64,000 nucleotides of DNA from Pacificoceanicola sp049803835 (GTDB lineage: Bacteria > Pseudomonadota > Alphaproteobacteria > Rhodobacterales > Rhodobacteraceae). The notes below the pieces were generated by a model. The model made no database searches, was not told the origin of the DNA, and was given only the letters and a program-made list of their open reading frames with translations. The DNA lies in the NCBI RefSeq assembly GCF_049803835.1, contig NZ_JBNAGK010000007.1, positions 205,252-269,251 of the forward strand. The letters are read 5' to 3'. The translations under genes were made by a program, and so were the position numbers. Shown here in pieces: positions 28,823-37,689 of the stretch. Each line of letters opens with the position of its first letter. Positions within the stretch are counted from its first letter, which is position 1.

Positions 28823-29881
28823 TCAGTTCGCCGCCTGCACGCGGTCGAGAACGCCGCCCTCGATCTGCTCGAGGCCCGCGGGCACCGGCGGATACCATTT
28901 GATGTTGTCGACGGCTTCGGGCGGGAAGCTGGCCTGATACTTGGCCTTGAGCGCGTCCTCGGCAAACTCGTCCGCGCCCTTGGAGGCGGTGAAGTTGCCC
29001 GCCGCTGCGGTGATCTTCGCCGCGATTTCCGGCTGCATCACGAAATTGATCCAGTCATAGGCCGCATCATCCGCCTGACCCTTGGCGGGCAGAACGAAGG
29101 TGTCGATCCAGCCAAGCGCACCGGACGCGGGCGCGACGAAGGTGATGTCCTTGTTGTCGTCGTTCAGCTTCCAGCCGCCGGTGTCCCAGGCCATGGAGGC
29201 GGTCACTTCGCCGGAGCGCACGAGGTTCATCAGCTCGTCACCGCCGCCCCAGTAGGCTTTGACGTTGGCCTTGCATTCGATCAGCTTGGCTTCGACCTTT
29301 TCCATGATCTCGGTGTATTTCGCCTCGTCGCCATAGGCCGCGAAGGGGTCTTCGCCCATGGCAAAGGCAAAGCCGATCAGGGTCGGGCGCTTCAGGCGGT
29401 AGGAAACCTTGCCCGCCACTTCCGGCGCGCAGAGGTCGGTGTAATCCTTGACCGAGCCCGCTTCGGCGGTGTTCACCACCAGGCCGGAGGTGCCCCAGAC
29501 GTGCGGGACGCCATAGACCTCGCCATCGACGGTGGTGTTCTTCATCGTCGCTTCGAGCATCGACGGAATGAAGAGATCCTTGTTCAGCTTCGAGACGTCG
29601 ATGGGCTTGTAGATGCCGAATTCCTGCTGCGGGCCCATGATGCGGTCCTGCGACGGCTGGGCGAGGTCAAAGCCGCCGCCGCCGGTGGCGCGCAGCTTGG
29701 CGATCATCTCTTCGTTGTTGGATTTCGTCACTTCCACGGTGTGGCCGGTCTGTTCCTCGAACATCTGCACCACGTCATCGGGCGCATAGCCGCCCCAGGT
29801 CAGCAGGCGCAGCGTGTCCGCCTGCGCGGCGCCGGTCAGGGTGGCCAGCAGGGTCGTGGTCAGAAGGAAAGTTCTGGTCAT
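28823..29881 (-). CDS. ABC transporter periplasmic binding protein, PotD type, 352 aa
   Basis: Signal peptide of about 21 residues (LLATLTGAAQA before DTLRLL), then a PotD/Fbp-like fold beginning RLLTWGGYAPDDVV. Acidic and aromatic residues of the polyamine site are partly recognisable (AYWGGGDELMN, SMAWDTGGW), but the exact ligand cannot be settled. It is the first gene of the operon, with AGAGGAT before the ATG. A perfect palindrome lies 50 bases upstream. Confidence 0.87.
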   Translation of the reverse strand: MTRTFLLTTTLLATLTGAAQADTLRLLTWGGYAPDDVVQMFEEQTGHTVEVTKSNNEEMIAKLRATGGGGFDLAQPSQDRIMGPQQEFGIYKPIDVSKLNKDLFIPSMLEATMKNTTVDGEVYGVPHVWGTSGLVVNTAEAGSVKDYTDLCAPEVAGKVSYRLKRPTLIGFAFAMGEDPFAAYGDEAKYTEIMEKVEAKLIECKANVKAYWGGGDELMNLVRSGEVTASMAWDTGGWKLNDDNKDITFVAPASGALGWIDTFVLPAKGQADDAAYDWINFVMQPEIAAKITAAAGNFTASKGADEFAEDALKAKYQASFPPEAVDNIKWYPPVPAGLEQIEGGVLDRVQAAN

Positions 29882-29930
29882 GGTTGATCCTCTCTGTCGG
29901 TTTTTGTGATTCCGGTCAGAATGCGCTCAG

Positions 29931-29946
29931 TTGACCATTTGGTCAA
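29931..29946. promoter_or_regulatory. Perfect palindromic operator upstream of the PotD-type operon
   Basis: TTGACCA-TT-TGGTCAA is a perfect 7+7 inverted repeat, 50 bases before the binding-protein ATG and 73 bases downstream of the response regulator stop. It has the form of a GntR- or TetR-type dimer site. The cognate regulator is not identified. Confidence 0.5.
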
Positions 29947-30018
29947 ATTCTTCCGGAGCCATCGCGCCGCTTATGTCCCGGGTTTGCGACAGTTGCGTGA
30001 AGGCGCGGCGGTGCCCGG

Positions 30019-30735
30019 TCAGGACCGCGCCGATTTCCAGCGCTCGAAGTCGCGTTGCGCGGTCTCAAGCGTTTCGACGTTCAACGTCCGGGTCACCAGC
30101 GCCCGGTTCAGCGCACGCACCCGCTTGTTGATCGGAGCGTCCGGGTCCGCATCGTCCTCCACGCCGAGCTTCTCGTAGAGCGAGAGCAGGCGGTTCTGCA
30201 CGGTCCGCAGCGACATGCCCCTCCGCTCGGCGATCAGCCGGTCCTGCAGGCCGAGGGCGAGGTCGAGCAGGACGGCGAACTCGCTGTCGTCCAGCGTCGT
30301 GCGGGGGGAGGCGACGCGGCGTTGCAGGCGGTGGATCTCGCGGTCCACCATGATCTGCCCTTCCACGAGCACCGCCCGGAGCGCCAGTTTGAGCCTGTCG
30401 CGCGGGGCGGTCTTGAGCAGGTAGCCATAGGCGCTGTCTTCCGGCACGATGGCCGAGATGCCGCGCAGGTAAGCCTCGTCAGCATAGTTGGACCAGAACA
30501 GGATGCGCGTCTCCGGCCGTTCGCTCCAGAGCGTGCGGGCCGCCTCGATGCCGTTGCGGGTGGACATGCGCAGGTCCATGACCACGGCGTCGATGGCGAG
30601 CGCCCGCGCCTCGTTCTCCGCCTCCTCGCCGTTCACCGCATGGAATATTTCCGTGACCTCGGGCAGCGTCTCGGCCAGAACGTCTTCCATGTAGGAGGCG
30701 TGGAACTGGTCGTCTTCGACAAGCAGCACCCTCAT
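30019..30735 (-). CDS. Two-component response regulator with LuxR-type output, 238 aa
   Basis: Receiver domain at residues 1-125 with the acidic pair E7-D8-D9, phospho-acceptor D54 in VVMDLRMS and conserved Lys in YLLKTAP. The output domain, about 150-200, reads LALGLQDRLIAERRGMSLRTVQNRLLSLYEKLGV, a divergent LuxR/NarL-like helix-turn-helix. An extra C-terminal helical extension of about 35 residues follows. Its start overlaps the kinase stop by 4 bases. It probably activates the divergent sugar ABC operon through the tandem repeats at 31993-32032. Confidence 0.85.
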   Translation of the reverse strand: MRVLLVEDDQFHASYMEDVLAETLPEVTEIFHAVNGEEAENEARALAIDAVVMDLRMSTRNGIEAARTLWSERPETRILFWSNYADEAYLRGISAIVPEDSAYGYLLKTAPRDRLKLALRAVLVEGQIMVDREIHRLQRRVASPRTTLDDSEFAVLLDLALGLQDRLIAERRGMSLRTVQNRLLSLYEKLGVEDDADPDAPINKRVRALNRALVTRTLNVETLETAQRDFERWKSARS

Positions 30736-31901
30736 GCCACGGCCCTCAGCGTCACGCGCACCACGGTGCCCTGTTCAGCCAGCACGTCGAGCCGTGCCGA
30801 GATGAGCCGCGCCCGGGTGCGCATGTGCAGAAGCCCCGATTGCCGCGCAGGGCTGGCCGGGATGCCGCAACCGTCGTCCCGGATGGTGACGGTCAGAGTG
30901 GTGGGTGAGGGCTGGTCCACGGTTACGTCGATGCTCTGTGCCCCGGCGTGGCGGGTGGCGTTGTTGATCGCCTCCTGCGCGATGTGGAAGAGCGCGGTGC
31001 GCACGGTGGGGTCGAGCCGGTCCGGGCCGCCTTCGGTCAGGTCGACCACGGACAGCCGGGGGCCATCCTCGCCCGCCGCGCGTTCGAGGTGAACCCGGAC
31101 CGCGTGGGCAAAACCGAACAGGTCCAGAAGTGTCGGCACGGCGGTGTCGATGATCCGGCGCAAGTCGTCGATGGTCTCGCTCAGACGCCCGGCGATGGCC
31201 TCGCGGGGCAGGGGAGTCTCGGCGGTCACCTCGCGCAGAAGCCGGGAGAGATCTGCCAGGGTCTGGTCGTGCAGCCCCATGCCGATGCGCTGGCGCTCCT
31301 GATCCATTGCCCGCGTCAGCTCCAGCGCTCCGCGCCGCAGACCCTCGTCGCTGGCGGCCGCGCCGTGCGGCGCGCGCCGGGCGCGGTCGGCACGGTGCAG
31401 GATATGGAACCACGGCGCGAGAATGGCGGCGATCTGCCGGGCCAGGGCCACGGTTCGGCCGTCGTAGAGCCCCAGCCCCGAATGCGACAGGTTCAGCGTG
31501 CCGATGGTTCGCCCCTTGACGCGCAACAGCACGTTCACCCGGCTGCGCAGCCGGTGGTTGACGATCGGCTCGCTGGTGGCGCCGGGGAAGGTGTAGCGCG
31601 GGTCCTGCGTCGCATCGTCGCTCAGCATCACGTCGCAACGCCCGAGCAGCAGGTCGCGGATCGGGGAAAAGTCGATGCGCGTCGAGGCTCGGGACCAGCG
31701 GGTGCGGATGCCGACCTCGTGGCTGACCACCCAGCCGGGCCGGTCCAGAAGGCAGATGTCGCAATGCGTGAAGGGGACAATGCGCGCGATGTCCTCCGCC
31801 ACCGCGTCCAGGGCGGCGCTGATGTCGGTCACCTCCGCCAGATGTCCGGCAATGGACAGCATCAGAGCGTCGGTGCGCTCGTCCGGTCGCGTGTCAGCCA
31901 T
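30732..31901 (-). CDS. GAF-domain sensor histidine kinase (NarX/DesK class), 389 aa
   Basis: No membrane segments, so a soluble kinase. A GAF sensor domain covers about 20-170. The HisKA_3 dimerisation box has QERQRIGMGLHDQTLADLS with phospho-acceptor H211. The ATPase domain has the N-box AQEAINNATRHAG and the G-box DDGCGIP. The ATG at 31901 follows GGGAGGAGAC. It forms a pair with the response regulator downstream (4-base overlap). The signal must be cytoplasmic, for example a sugar metabolite or a cofactor bound to GAF. It is divergent from a ribose-type ABC importer that it probably regulates. Confidence 0.87.
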   Translation of the reverse strand: MADTRPDERTDALMLSIAGHLAEVTDISAALDAVAEDIARIVPFTHCDICLLDRPGWVVSHEVGIRTRWSRASTRIDFSPIRDLLLGRCDVMLSDDATQDPRYTFPGATSEPIVNHRLRSRVNVLLRVKGRTIGTLNLSHSGLGLYDGRTVALARQIAAILAPWFHILHRADRARRAPHGAAASDEGLRRGALELTRAMDQERQRIGMGLHDQTLADLSRLLREVTAETPLPREAIAGRLSETIDDLRRIIDTAVPTLLDLFGFAHAVRVHLERAAGEDGPRLSVVDLTEGGPDRLDPTVRTALFHIAQEAINNATRHAGAQSIDVTVDQPSPTTLTVTIRDDGCGIPASPARQSGLLHMRTRARLISARLDVLAEQGTVVRVTLRAVA

Positions 31902-31992
31902 GTCTCCTCCCTGGCCACGCGCCCGCTCTGGCGGCGGTGGATGCGTGGTCCCGCAACTGTGCGCTCCGCAGGGCCAAAAGAAAACACCAGAA

Positions 31993-32032
31993 CCCGCAGG
32001 AATCTTGCGGGAACCCGCAAAAAGTCTGCGGG
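31993..32032. promoter_or_regulatory. Tandem 21-bp inverted-repeat operator upstream of the sugar ABC operon
   Basis: CCCGCA-N7-TGCGGG occurs twice in direct succession (31993-32011 and 32014-32032), with centres 21 bp or two helical turns apart and an AA dinucleotide before each copy. A TATCCT element at 32036-32041 could be the -10 box of the plus-strand operon, putting the repeats over and upstream of its -35 region, as expected for an activator. The likely binder is the adjacent response regulator (inference). Confidence 0.6.
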
Positions 32033-32142
32033 TGGTATCCTTTACAGGTGGCAAAGGCCCGGCCACCATCCGCCTTGTTCGTGCCCGTCCCCGACCGGCG
32101 CGGATCACCGATAAAGAGCGCCCAGGGCGCAGGGAGGAAAAC

Positions 32143-33162
32143 ATGAAGACGTTACTGATGGGCGCGGCAACGCTGTCCCTCGTGGCGGGCGCCGTGCAGG
32201 CTGGCTCGCATCTTTCGGCGACCTCGGACAAGCGGATCGCCCTGTCGAACAATTACGCGGGCAACTCGTGGCGGCAGGCCATGCTGCAGACCTACGAGGA
32301 GACGGCAAAGCAGGCGGTGGACGAGGGCGTGGTGGCTGCCGCCGATGCCTTCACCACTTCGGAGAACCAGGCCACGGAGCAGGCCGCGCAGATCCAGAAC
32401 ATGATCCTGCAGGGCTACGACGCCATCGTGTTGAACGCCGCCTCTCCGACCGCCCTGAACGGCGCGGTGAAGGAAGCCTGCGACGCGGGCATCATCGTGG
32501 TCAGCTTCGACGGCATCGTCAACGAGCCCTGCGCCTGGCGCATCGCGGTGGATTTCGCCGCCATGGGCAAGGAAGAGGTGGATTACCTCGCGGGTCGCTT
32601 GCCGGATGGCGGCAAGCTGCTGGAAATCCGCGGCCTTGCCGGGGTCTTCGTCGATGACGAGATTTCCAAGGGCATCCATGAGGGTGTGGCAGAGCACTCC
32701 CAGTTCGAGATCGTCGGCTCCGTGCATGGCGACTGGGCGCAGGACGTGGCGCAGAAGGCCGTTGCCGGCGTGCTGCCCTCGCTGCCCGAGGTGGTCGGTG
32801 TCGTGACCCAAGGCGGCGACGGCTATGGCGCCGCGCAGGCCTTTGCCGCGGCTGGGCGTCCGACGCCGCTGATCGTGCTGGGCAACCGTCAGGACGAGCT
32901 GAAATGGTGGGCCGAGCAGCGTGACGCCAACGGCTACGAGACGATGTCGTTGTCGATTGCGCCGGGCGTGGCTTCGCTGGCCTTCTGGGTCGCGCAGCAG
33001 ATCCTCGCCGGTGAAGAGGTGCCGAAGGACCTGACCGTGCCGTTCCTGAAGATCACGCAGGATGGCCTCGACGAGGCGCTGGCCACCACGCCGGAAGGCT
33101 CCGTCGCCAACGTGTCCTATGCGCTGGAAGATGCGCAGGCGGTCATCGCCGACGCGAAGTAA
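32143..33162 (+). CDS. Ribose-type ABC transporter periplasmic binding protein, 339 aa
   Basis: Signal peptide of about 20 residues (LSLVAGAVQA before GSHLSA), then a Peripla_BP_4 (RbsB-like) fold: KRIALSNNYAGNSWR, DAIVLNAASPTALNGAV and VVTQGGDGYGAAQAF are typical sugar-binding strands. The ATG at 32143 has AGGGAGGA. It is the first gene of an operon with a RbsA-type ATPase, two permeases and an SMP-30 lactonase. The ligand is probably a sugar or sugar acid whose oxidation gives a lactone. Confidence 0.88.
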   Translation: MKTLLMGAATLSLVAGAVQAGSHLSATSDKRIALSNNYAGNSWRQAMLQTYEETAKQAVDEGVVAAADAFTTSENQATEQAAQIQNMILQGYDAIVLNAASPTALNGAVKEACDAGIIVVSFDGIVNEPCAWRIAVDFAAMGKEEVDYLAGRLPDGGKLLEIRGLAGVFVDDEISKGIHEGVAEHSQFEIVGSVHGDWAQDVAQKAVAGVLPSLPEVVGVVTQGGDGYGAAQAFAAAGRPTPLIVLGNRQDELKWWAEQRDANGYETMSLSIAPGVASLAFWVAQQILAGEEVPKDLTVPFLKITQDGLDEALATTPEGSVANVSYALEDAQAVIADAK

Positions 33163-33221
33163 CTGTTCCACCCCGCGCCTGTCGAACCGGCGCGGGGTGC
33201 CCTTTCTGACGCGGAACAGGC

Positions 33222-34631
33222 ATGAACGATCTACAGACGACGGCCGTGGTCAGCCTGACCGCGGCGGCAAAGCATTTCGGCCCGGTCAAGGCGCTGGACG
33301 GGGTGTCGCTGGCGGTGACGCCGGGCGAATGCCTCGGCCTCGTGGGCCACAACGGCGCGGGCAAGTCGACGCTGGTGAACCTGATCAACGGCACCTTCGG
33401 GCCGTCCTCGGGCGAGGTTGCGTTTCCGCTTGGCCGGGAGGGCGTGCGCTCGGTCTTTCAGGAACTCTCGCTCTGTCCGAACCTGACCGTGGCGGAGAAT
33501 CTCGCCATGGCGCATCCGGCGCTGAAGGGCATCGGCTGGCGCCGTCCGGCGCGGGCGGAGATCGGTGCGGCGCTCGACAGCGTGTTTCCCGGCCACGGCA
33601 TCGACACCGATGCGGAGGTGGACACGCTCAGCATCGCGGAGCGGCAGATGGTGGAGATCGCCATCGGCTTTGCCCCCCGGGGCGGCGCGGCGCGTCTGGT
33701 GATCCTCGACGAGCCGACGTCGTCGCTCGATGCCGGAATAGCGCGGCAACTGCTGAGCCATGTGCGGGCGTTCTGCGCCGCGGGCGGGGCGGTGATCTTC
33801 ATTTCCCACATGCTGGGCGAGATTTTCGACGTGTCGAGCCGGATCGTCGTCCTCAAGGACGGCAAGGTCGTCGCGGACCGCCCCGCAGAGGCGTTTACCC
33901 GGCAGGGGCTGGTGGATGCCATGGGCCATGTCGCCAGCGAGGCCGCGACGCGGCAGGCGGCGCGGGCGACGATCGGCGATGTCGTGATCCGGGCCGAAGG
34001 TCTGGAGGCGCGGCGCGGCGAGGTGGTCGGCCTTTCGGGGCTGGCCGGGCACGGGCAGGCGGCGGCGCTGGCGCGGCTCTACCTCGCGCAGACCTCCGAC
34101 TGGCGGGCGGGCAGGGCGGCAAAGGCGGTCTTCGTTGCCGGGGACCGGCCCCGCGACGGCGTGCTGCCGCTGTGGTCGATCCTGCGCAACATTTCGATCT
34201 CCGTGCTTGGACGTGATGCCACGCGCGGCCTTGTGGACCGTGCCGCCGAGCGCCGCCTTGCAGAAGACTGGAAGACGCGCATCGGCATCCGCACGGACGA
34301 TCTGACCAATCCCATCCTCTCCCTCTCCGGCGGCAATCAGCAGAAGGTGCTCTTTGCCCGTGCGCTGGCCTCCGATGCTCCGGTTGTCGTCATGGACGAT
34401 CCGATGCGCGGCGTCGATGTGGGCACGAAGCAGGACGTCTATGCCATGATCCGTGCCGAAGCCGCGAAGGGGCGGACCTTCCTGTGGTACTCGACAGAGA
34501 CCGAGGAAGTCTGCCAGTGCGACCGTGTCTTTGTCTTCCGCAATGGCGAGATCAGCGCGGAACTGACCGGCGAGGCAATCACCGAGGAGCGCATTCTCGA
34601 AGCCTCCTTCGAAATGCAGGAGGCCTCCTGA
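33222..34631 (+). CDS. Ribose-type ABC transporter ATPase (double-domain, RbsA-like), 469 aa
   Basis: Two ATPase halves. The first half has Walker A GHNGAGKST and Walker B LVILDEPTSSLD, but LSIAERQMVEIA as signature. The second has a degenerate P-loop (GLSGLAGHGQ) with an intact LSGGNQQKVLFARAL signature and VVMDDPMRGVD. This asymmetry is usual for CUT2 sugar importers. At 469 residues it is somewhat shorter than the common 490-510, mostly through short loops. Its stop overlaps the next start by one base. Confidence 0.9.
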   Translation: MNDLQTTAVVSLTAAAKHFGPVKALDGVSLAVTPGECLGLVGHNGAGKSTLVNLINGTFGPSSGEVAFPLGREGVRSVFQELSLCPNLTVAENLAMAHPALKGIGWRRPARAEIGAALDSVFPGHGIDTDAEVDTLSIAERQMVEIAIGFAPRGGAARLVILDEPTSSLDAGIARQLLSHVRAFCAAGGAVIFISHMLGEIFDVSSRIVVLKDGKVVADRPAEAFTRQGLVDAMGHVASEAATRQAARATIGDVVIRAEGLEARRGEVVGLSGLAGHGQAAALARLYLAQTSDWRAGRAAKAVFVAGDRPRDGVLPLWSILRNISISVLGRDATRGLVDRAAERRLAEDWKTRIGIRTDDLTNPILSLSGGNQQKVLFARALASDAPVVVMDDPMRGVDVGTKQDVYAMIRAEAAKGRTFLWYSTETEEVCQCDRVFVFRNGEISAELTGEAITEERILEASFEMQEAS

Positions 34632-35554
34632 TGCTCGCCCGGTATCGTATCATCCTGCCGGTGATCTCGCTCGCCGTGCTGCTGGCGCTGACCTTCTACA
34701 TGCAGCCGCGGGCGATGAGCTATTTCGGCCTGAACCTGCTGTTCAACCTCGCGGTGCCGATCGCGCTGGCCACGATTGCACAGATGATGGTGATCATGGT
34801 CAATGACATCGACCTGTCGCTCGGGGCTTTTGTCAGCCTCGTCGCTTGCGTGACGGCGACCTTCCTCAACGACGCGCCCATGGTCGGGGTGCTGATCCTG
34901 CTGGCGCTGATCGCAGCCTATGCGCTGATGGGAGCGGTGATCCATGTACTCGACCTGCCAGCCATCGTTGTGACGCTCGGCATGTCCTTCGTCTGGGGCG
35001 GGCTGGCGCTGTTCCTGCTGCCGACGCCGGGCGGGGCCTCGCCCGGGTGGCTGCGGACGCTGATGACCGTCAAGCCGCCGCTGATGCCCATGGCCGTGGT
35101 CGCGGCGATCCTGATTGCTGCCGTGACCCATGCCCTGGTGATCCGCTCGCGGCTCGGCACGCTGCTGCGCGGGGTAGGTGGCAATGCCCGCTCCATCGCG
35201 CGGGCGGGCTGGAACCTCACGGTGCTGAAAGCCTCCGCCTATGCGCTCTCCGGCCTGTTCGGCGTGCTGGCGGGCATGGCGCTGGTCGGGCTGACCACCT
35301 CCGCCGATGCCAATATCGCCCTGCGTTACACGCTGCTGAGCATCGCCGGGGTGATCCTCGGCGGCGGTGAGTTCATCGGCGGAAAGGTCTCGCCCGTGGG
35401 GGCGGTCATCGGGGCGCTGACCCTGACCCTCGCCGCCTCCTTCCTGTCCTTCCTGCGACTCTCGCCGGACTGGCAGATCGGGGCGCAGGGCGCGATCCTG
35501 ATCCTGGTCCTGACCGCGCGGCTGTTGTTCTCGCGCCGGGGGGTGGCAGCATGA
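34631..35554 (+). CDS. Ribose-type ABC transporter permease 1, 307 aa
   Basis: RbsC-family permease with 8-10 hydrophobic helices. The conserved segments are MVIMVNDIDLSLGAFVSL near the start and GGGEFIGGKVSPVGAVIGAL near the end. It forms a heterodimer with the second permease, whose start overlaps this stop by 4 bases. Confidence 0.88.
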   Translation: MLARYRIILPVISLAVLLALTFYMQPRAMSYFGLNLLFNLAVPIALATIAQMMVIMVNDIDLSLGAFVSLVACVTATFLNDAPMVGVLILLALIAAYALMGAVIHVLDLPAIVVTLGMSFVWGGLALFLLPTPGGASPGWLRTLMTVKPPLMPMAVVAAILIAAVTHALVIRSRLGTLLRGVGGNARSIARAGWNLTVLKASAYALSGLFGVLAGMALVGLTTSADANIALRYTLLSIAGVILGGGEFIGGKVSPVGAVIGALTLTLAASFLSFLRLSPDWQIGAQGAILILVLTARLLFSRRGVAA

Positions 35555-36486
35555 GCGGGCCGTTGAAACCCTGGGCCTGGGCCTGGATCGCCGCCGCTCT
35601 GGCCTTTGCCGCGACGCTGGCGCTGACCTCCGGGCGGGGGGCGCACGAGCTGGCCTATGCCGCGCTCAGCTTCGGCGCCTTCGCCGCCATTGTCGGCATG
35701 GGGCAGATGCTGGTGATCACCCTCGGGCCGGGCAATGTCGACCTGTCCATTCCGGCCTGCATGACCCTCTCCGCCACCCTGGCGCTGAAGGTCATGGGCA
35801 GCGATCCCGGCACCGCCATCCTTGGCCTTGCCGTGGCGCTGGCCACCGGGCTTGGCGTCGGCTGCGCGAACTTCGCGCTGATCTGGCTGCTGCGCTTGCC
35901 GCCTATCATCGCCACGCTGGCCGCTTCGCTGATATATCAGTCGCTTGCGATCTGGTCCAATCGCGGCCTTCGGATCAAGCCGCCGGAGGGCCTCGCCGAT
36001 TTCGCCACCGGGCGCTTCCTTGGCGTGCCGAATGTCGCCTGGGTGGCCCTGGTGCTTGCCGTTGCGGTCTGGGTGCTGCTGGAACGCGCCGTCTGGGGCC
36101 GCTGGCTTCTGGCCGCCGGACAGAATGCCCGCGCCGCCCGCCTCGCCGGGGTCCCGGTGCAGGCCGTCCGCGCCGCGACCTATCTTGGCGTGGCCGTGTT
36201 CGCGGCGCTGGCGGGCTACCTGCTGGCCAGCTTCTCAGGCGGCGCGGCGCTCAACATGGGGGCGGAGTACCTGCTCATGTCCATCGCCGTGGTGGTGATC
36301 GGCGGCAGCTCCATCGCCGGGGGCAATTCCAACGTGCCGGGCGTGCTCGGCGCGGCGTTGTTCATGTTCCTCGTGGTCTCCATGCTCAACAGCTACGGCG
36401 CGGGCGCAGGGATCAAGAACGTCCTGACCGGTGCCATCATCATTGCCATCGTCATCGCCGCCAGCGCCCGGAGGAGCCGCTCATGA
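35551..36486 (+). CDS. Ribose-type ABC transporter permease 2, 311 aa
   Basis: Second RbsC-like permease, about 8-10 helices, with MLVITLGPGNVDLSIPACM and GGSSIAGGNSNVPGVLGA. In the first motif the usual G-G-I-D-L-S is read as G-N-V-D-L-S. Two distinct permease genes suggest a heterodimeric channel. It overlaps the lactonase gene by 4 bases. Confidence 0.87.
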   Translation: MSGPLKPWAWAWIAAALAFAATLALTSGRGAHELAYAALSFGAFAAIVGMGQMLVITLGPGNVDLSIPACMTLSATLALKVMGSDPGTAILGLAVALATGLGVGCANFALIWLLRLPPIIATLAASLIYQSLAIWSNRGLRIKPPEGLADFATGRFLGVPNVAWVALVLAVAVWVLLERAVWGRWLLAAGQNARAARLAGVPVQAVRAATYLGVAVFAALAGYLLASFSGGAALNMGAEYLLMSIAVVVIGGSSIAGGNSNVPGVLGAALFMFLVVSMLNSYGAGAGIKNVLTGAIIIAIVIAASARRSRS

Positions 36487-37409
36487 TTACCCTTCCCCCG
36501 CATCTCGAGGTGCATGACGACCGCTTCCGGGCACTGACGCATCCGATGTCGAAACTGGAGCGGATCGCCGAGGGTTTCACCTGGACCGAAGGGCCGGTCT
36601 GGTTCGGCGACCGCGACGCCTTGCTGTTCTCCGACATTCCCTCGCGGCGGATCATGCAATGGTCGGAGACGACCGGCGTGACGCTGTATCGGGGCGAGAG
36701 TGGCTTCAACAACGGCAACACGCGGGACCGGAAGGGGCGGCTGATCGGCTGCCGCCACGGGTCTCGGGACGTGGTGCGCACGGAGCATGACGGAGGCCTC
36801 ACGGTCGTGGCCTCAGAATGGCAGGGCAAGCGGCTCAACTCGCCGAACGACGTCGTGGTGAGTGCTGATGGCGCGATCTGGTTCACCGATCCGACCTACG
36901 GCATCATCTCGGACTTCGAAGGCTATCGCGCCGAGCCGGAACAGCCGGTGCGCGGCGTCTACCGGGTTGCGTCGGATGGGACGATGAGCCTCGCGGTCAA
37001 CGATTTCGCGCAGCCGAACGGGCTGTGTTTCTCGCCGGACGAGAAGATGCTATACATTGCCGAAAGCGGGTCGAGCCATGATGACGCGGTGCCCAGCGTG
37101 ATCCGGAAGTTTGCCCATGTAGACGGGACGCTGACCGACCGCGGCGTCTTTGCCACCATCGACACCGGCCTGCCGGACGGCATCCGCTGCGACAGCACGG
37201 GCAACCTGTGGTCGTCGGCGGCGGACGGGGTGCATTGCTTTGCCCCGGACGGCACGCTGCTTGGCAAGATCCTCGTGCCGGAACTGGTATCGAACCTGTG
37301 TTTCGGCGGGCCGGACGGGCGGCGGATGTTCATTACCGCGACGACCTCGGTCTATCGGGTCTTCGTCGATGCGGAAGGGGCGGAGCCCTGGACCCGGGGG
37401 CGCGGCTGA
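36483..37409 (+). CDS. SMP-30/gluconolactonase family protein, 308 aa
   Basis: Six-bladed beta-propeller lactonase. Metal-site residues are Glu in WTEGPVW (about residue 38), Asn in LNSPNDVVV (about 121), and the later Asn/Asp positions in AQPNGLCFSPDE and LPDGIR. It hydrolyses aldono-lactones to the acids. It has no signal peptide, so it acts in the cytoplasm on a lactone formed from the imported sugar. It is the last gene of the operon. The enzyme that would make the lactone (a sugar dehydrogenase) is not in the window. Confidence 0.88.
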   Translation: MITLPPHLEVHDDRFRALTHPMSKLERIAEGFTWTEGPVWFGDRDALLFSDIPSRRIMQWSETTGVTLYRGESGFNNGNTRDRKGRLIGCRHGSRDVVRTEHDGGLTVVASEWQGKRLNSPNDVVVSADGAIWFTDPTYGIISDFEGYRAEPEQPVRGVYRVASDGTMSLAVNDFAQPNGLCFSPDEKMLYIAESGSSHDDAVPSVIRKFAHVDGTLTDRGVFATIDTGLPDGIRCDSTGNLWSSAADGVHCFAPDGTLLGKILVPELVSNLCFGGPDGRRMFITATTSVYRVFVDAEGAEPWTRGRG

Positions 37410-37651
37410 CCCATAGGCCCGCGTATGTGCCGCAGGCTCGGGAGAAACGAGACATCGCCGCCGGGGCTGGTCGTGTCTTGACTGAGGGATAGAGATGCCG
37501 AGACCTCTGCAGGGTCGCTGGACAGGATGAGCAGTCCTGCCCACCGACGTTGCAGCGCAATTGCGGTTCGCAGACGCATTTTGGGTGCGGGCCGTGGTGT
37601 GACGTCGACTGCCTCGTGATTTCGGCCCGGCGGGCAGCCGGCGCAGTGTCA

Positions 37652-37681
37652 ACCGGGCCGCGAATGGCGTCGCGGCCCGGT
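37652..37681 (-). terminator. Hairpin terminator downstream of the YHS gene
   Basis: A 12-bp perfect stem (37652-37663 with 37670-37681) with a 6-base loop starts 8 bases after the YHS-gene stop on the minus strand. The 240 bases between it and the lactonase stop hold no supportable gene. Confidence 0.6.
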
Positions 37682-37689
37682 CCTGTCGA

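Noticed and set aside
31993..32032. Reading the CCCGCA/TGCGGG repeats as a small CRISPR-like array
   Set aside because: Only two units, with palindromic arms and spacing of two helical turns in a divergent promoter region; an operator explains it better.
37410..37651. Possible small genes downstream of the lactonase
   Set aside because: Short frames only, with no start signals or family features; treated as intergenic.
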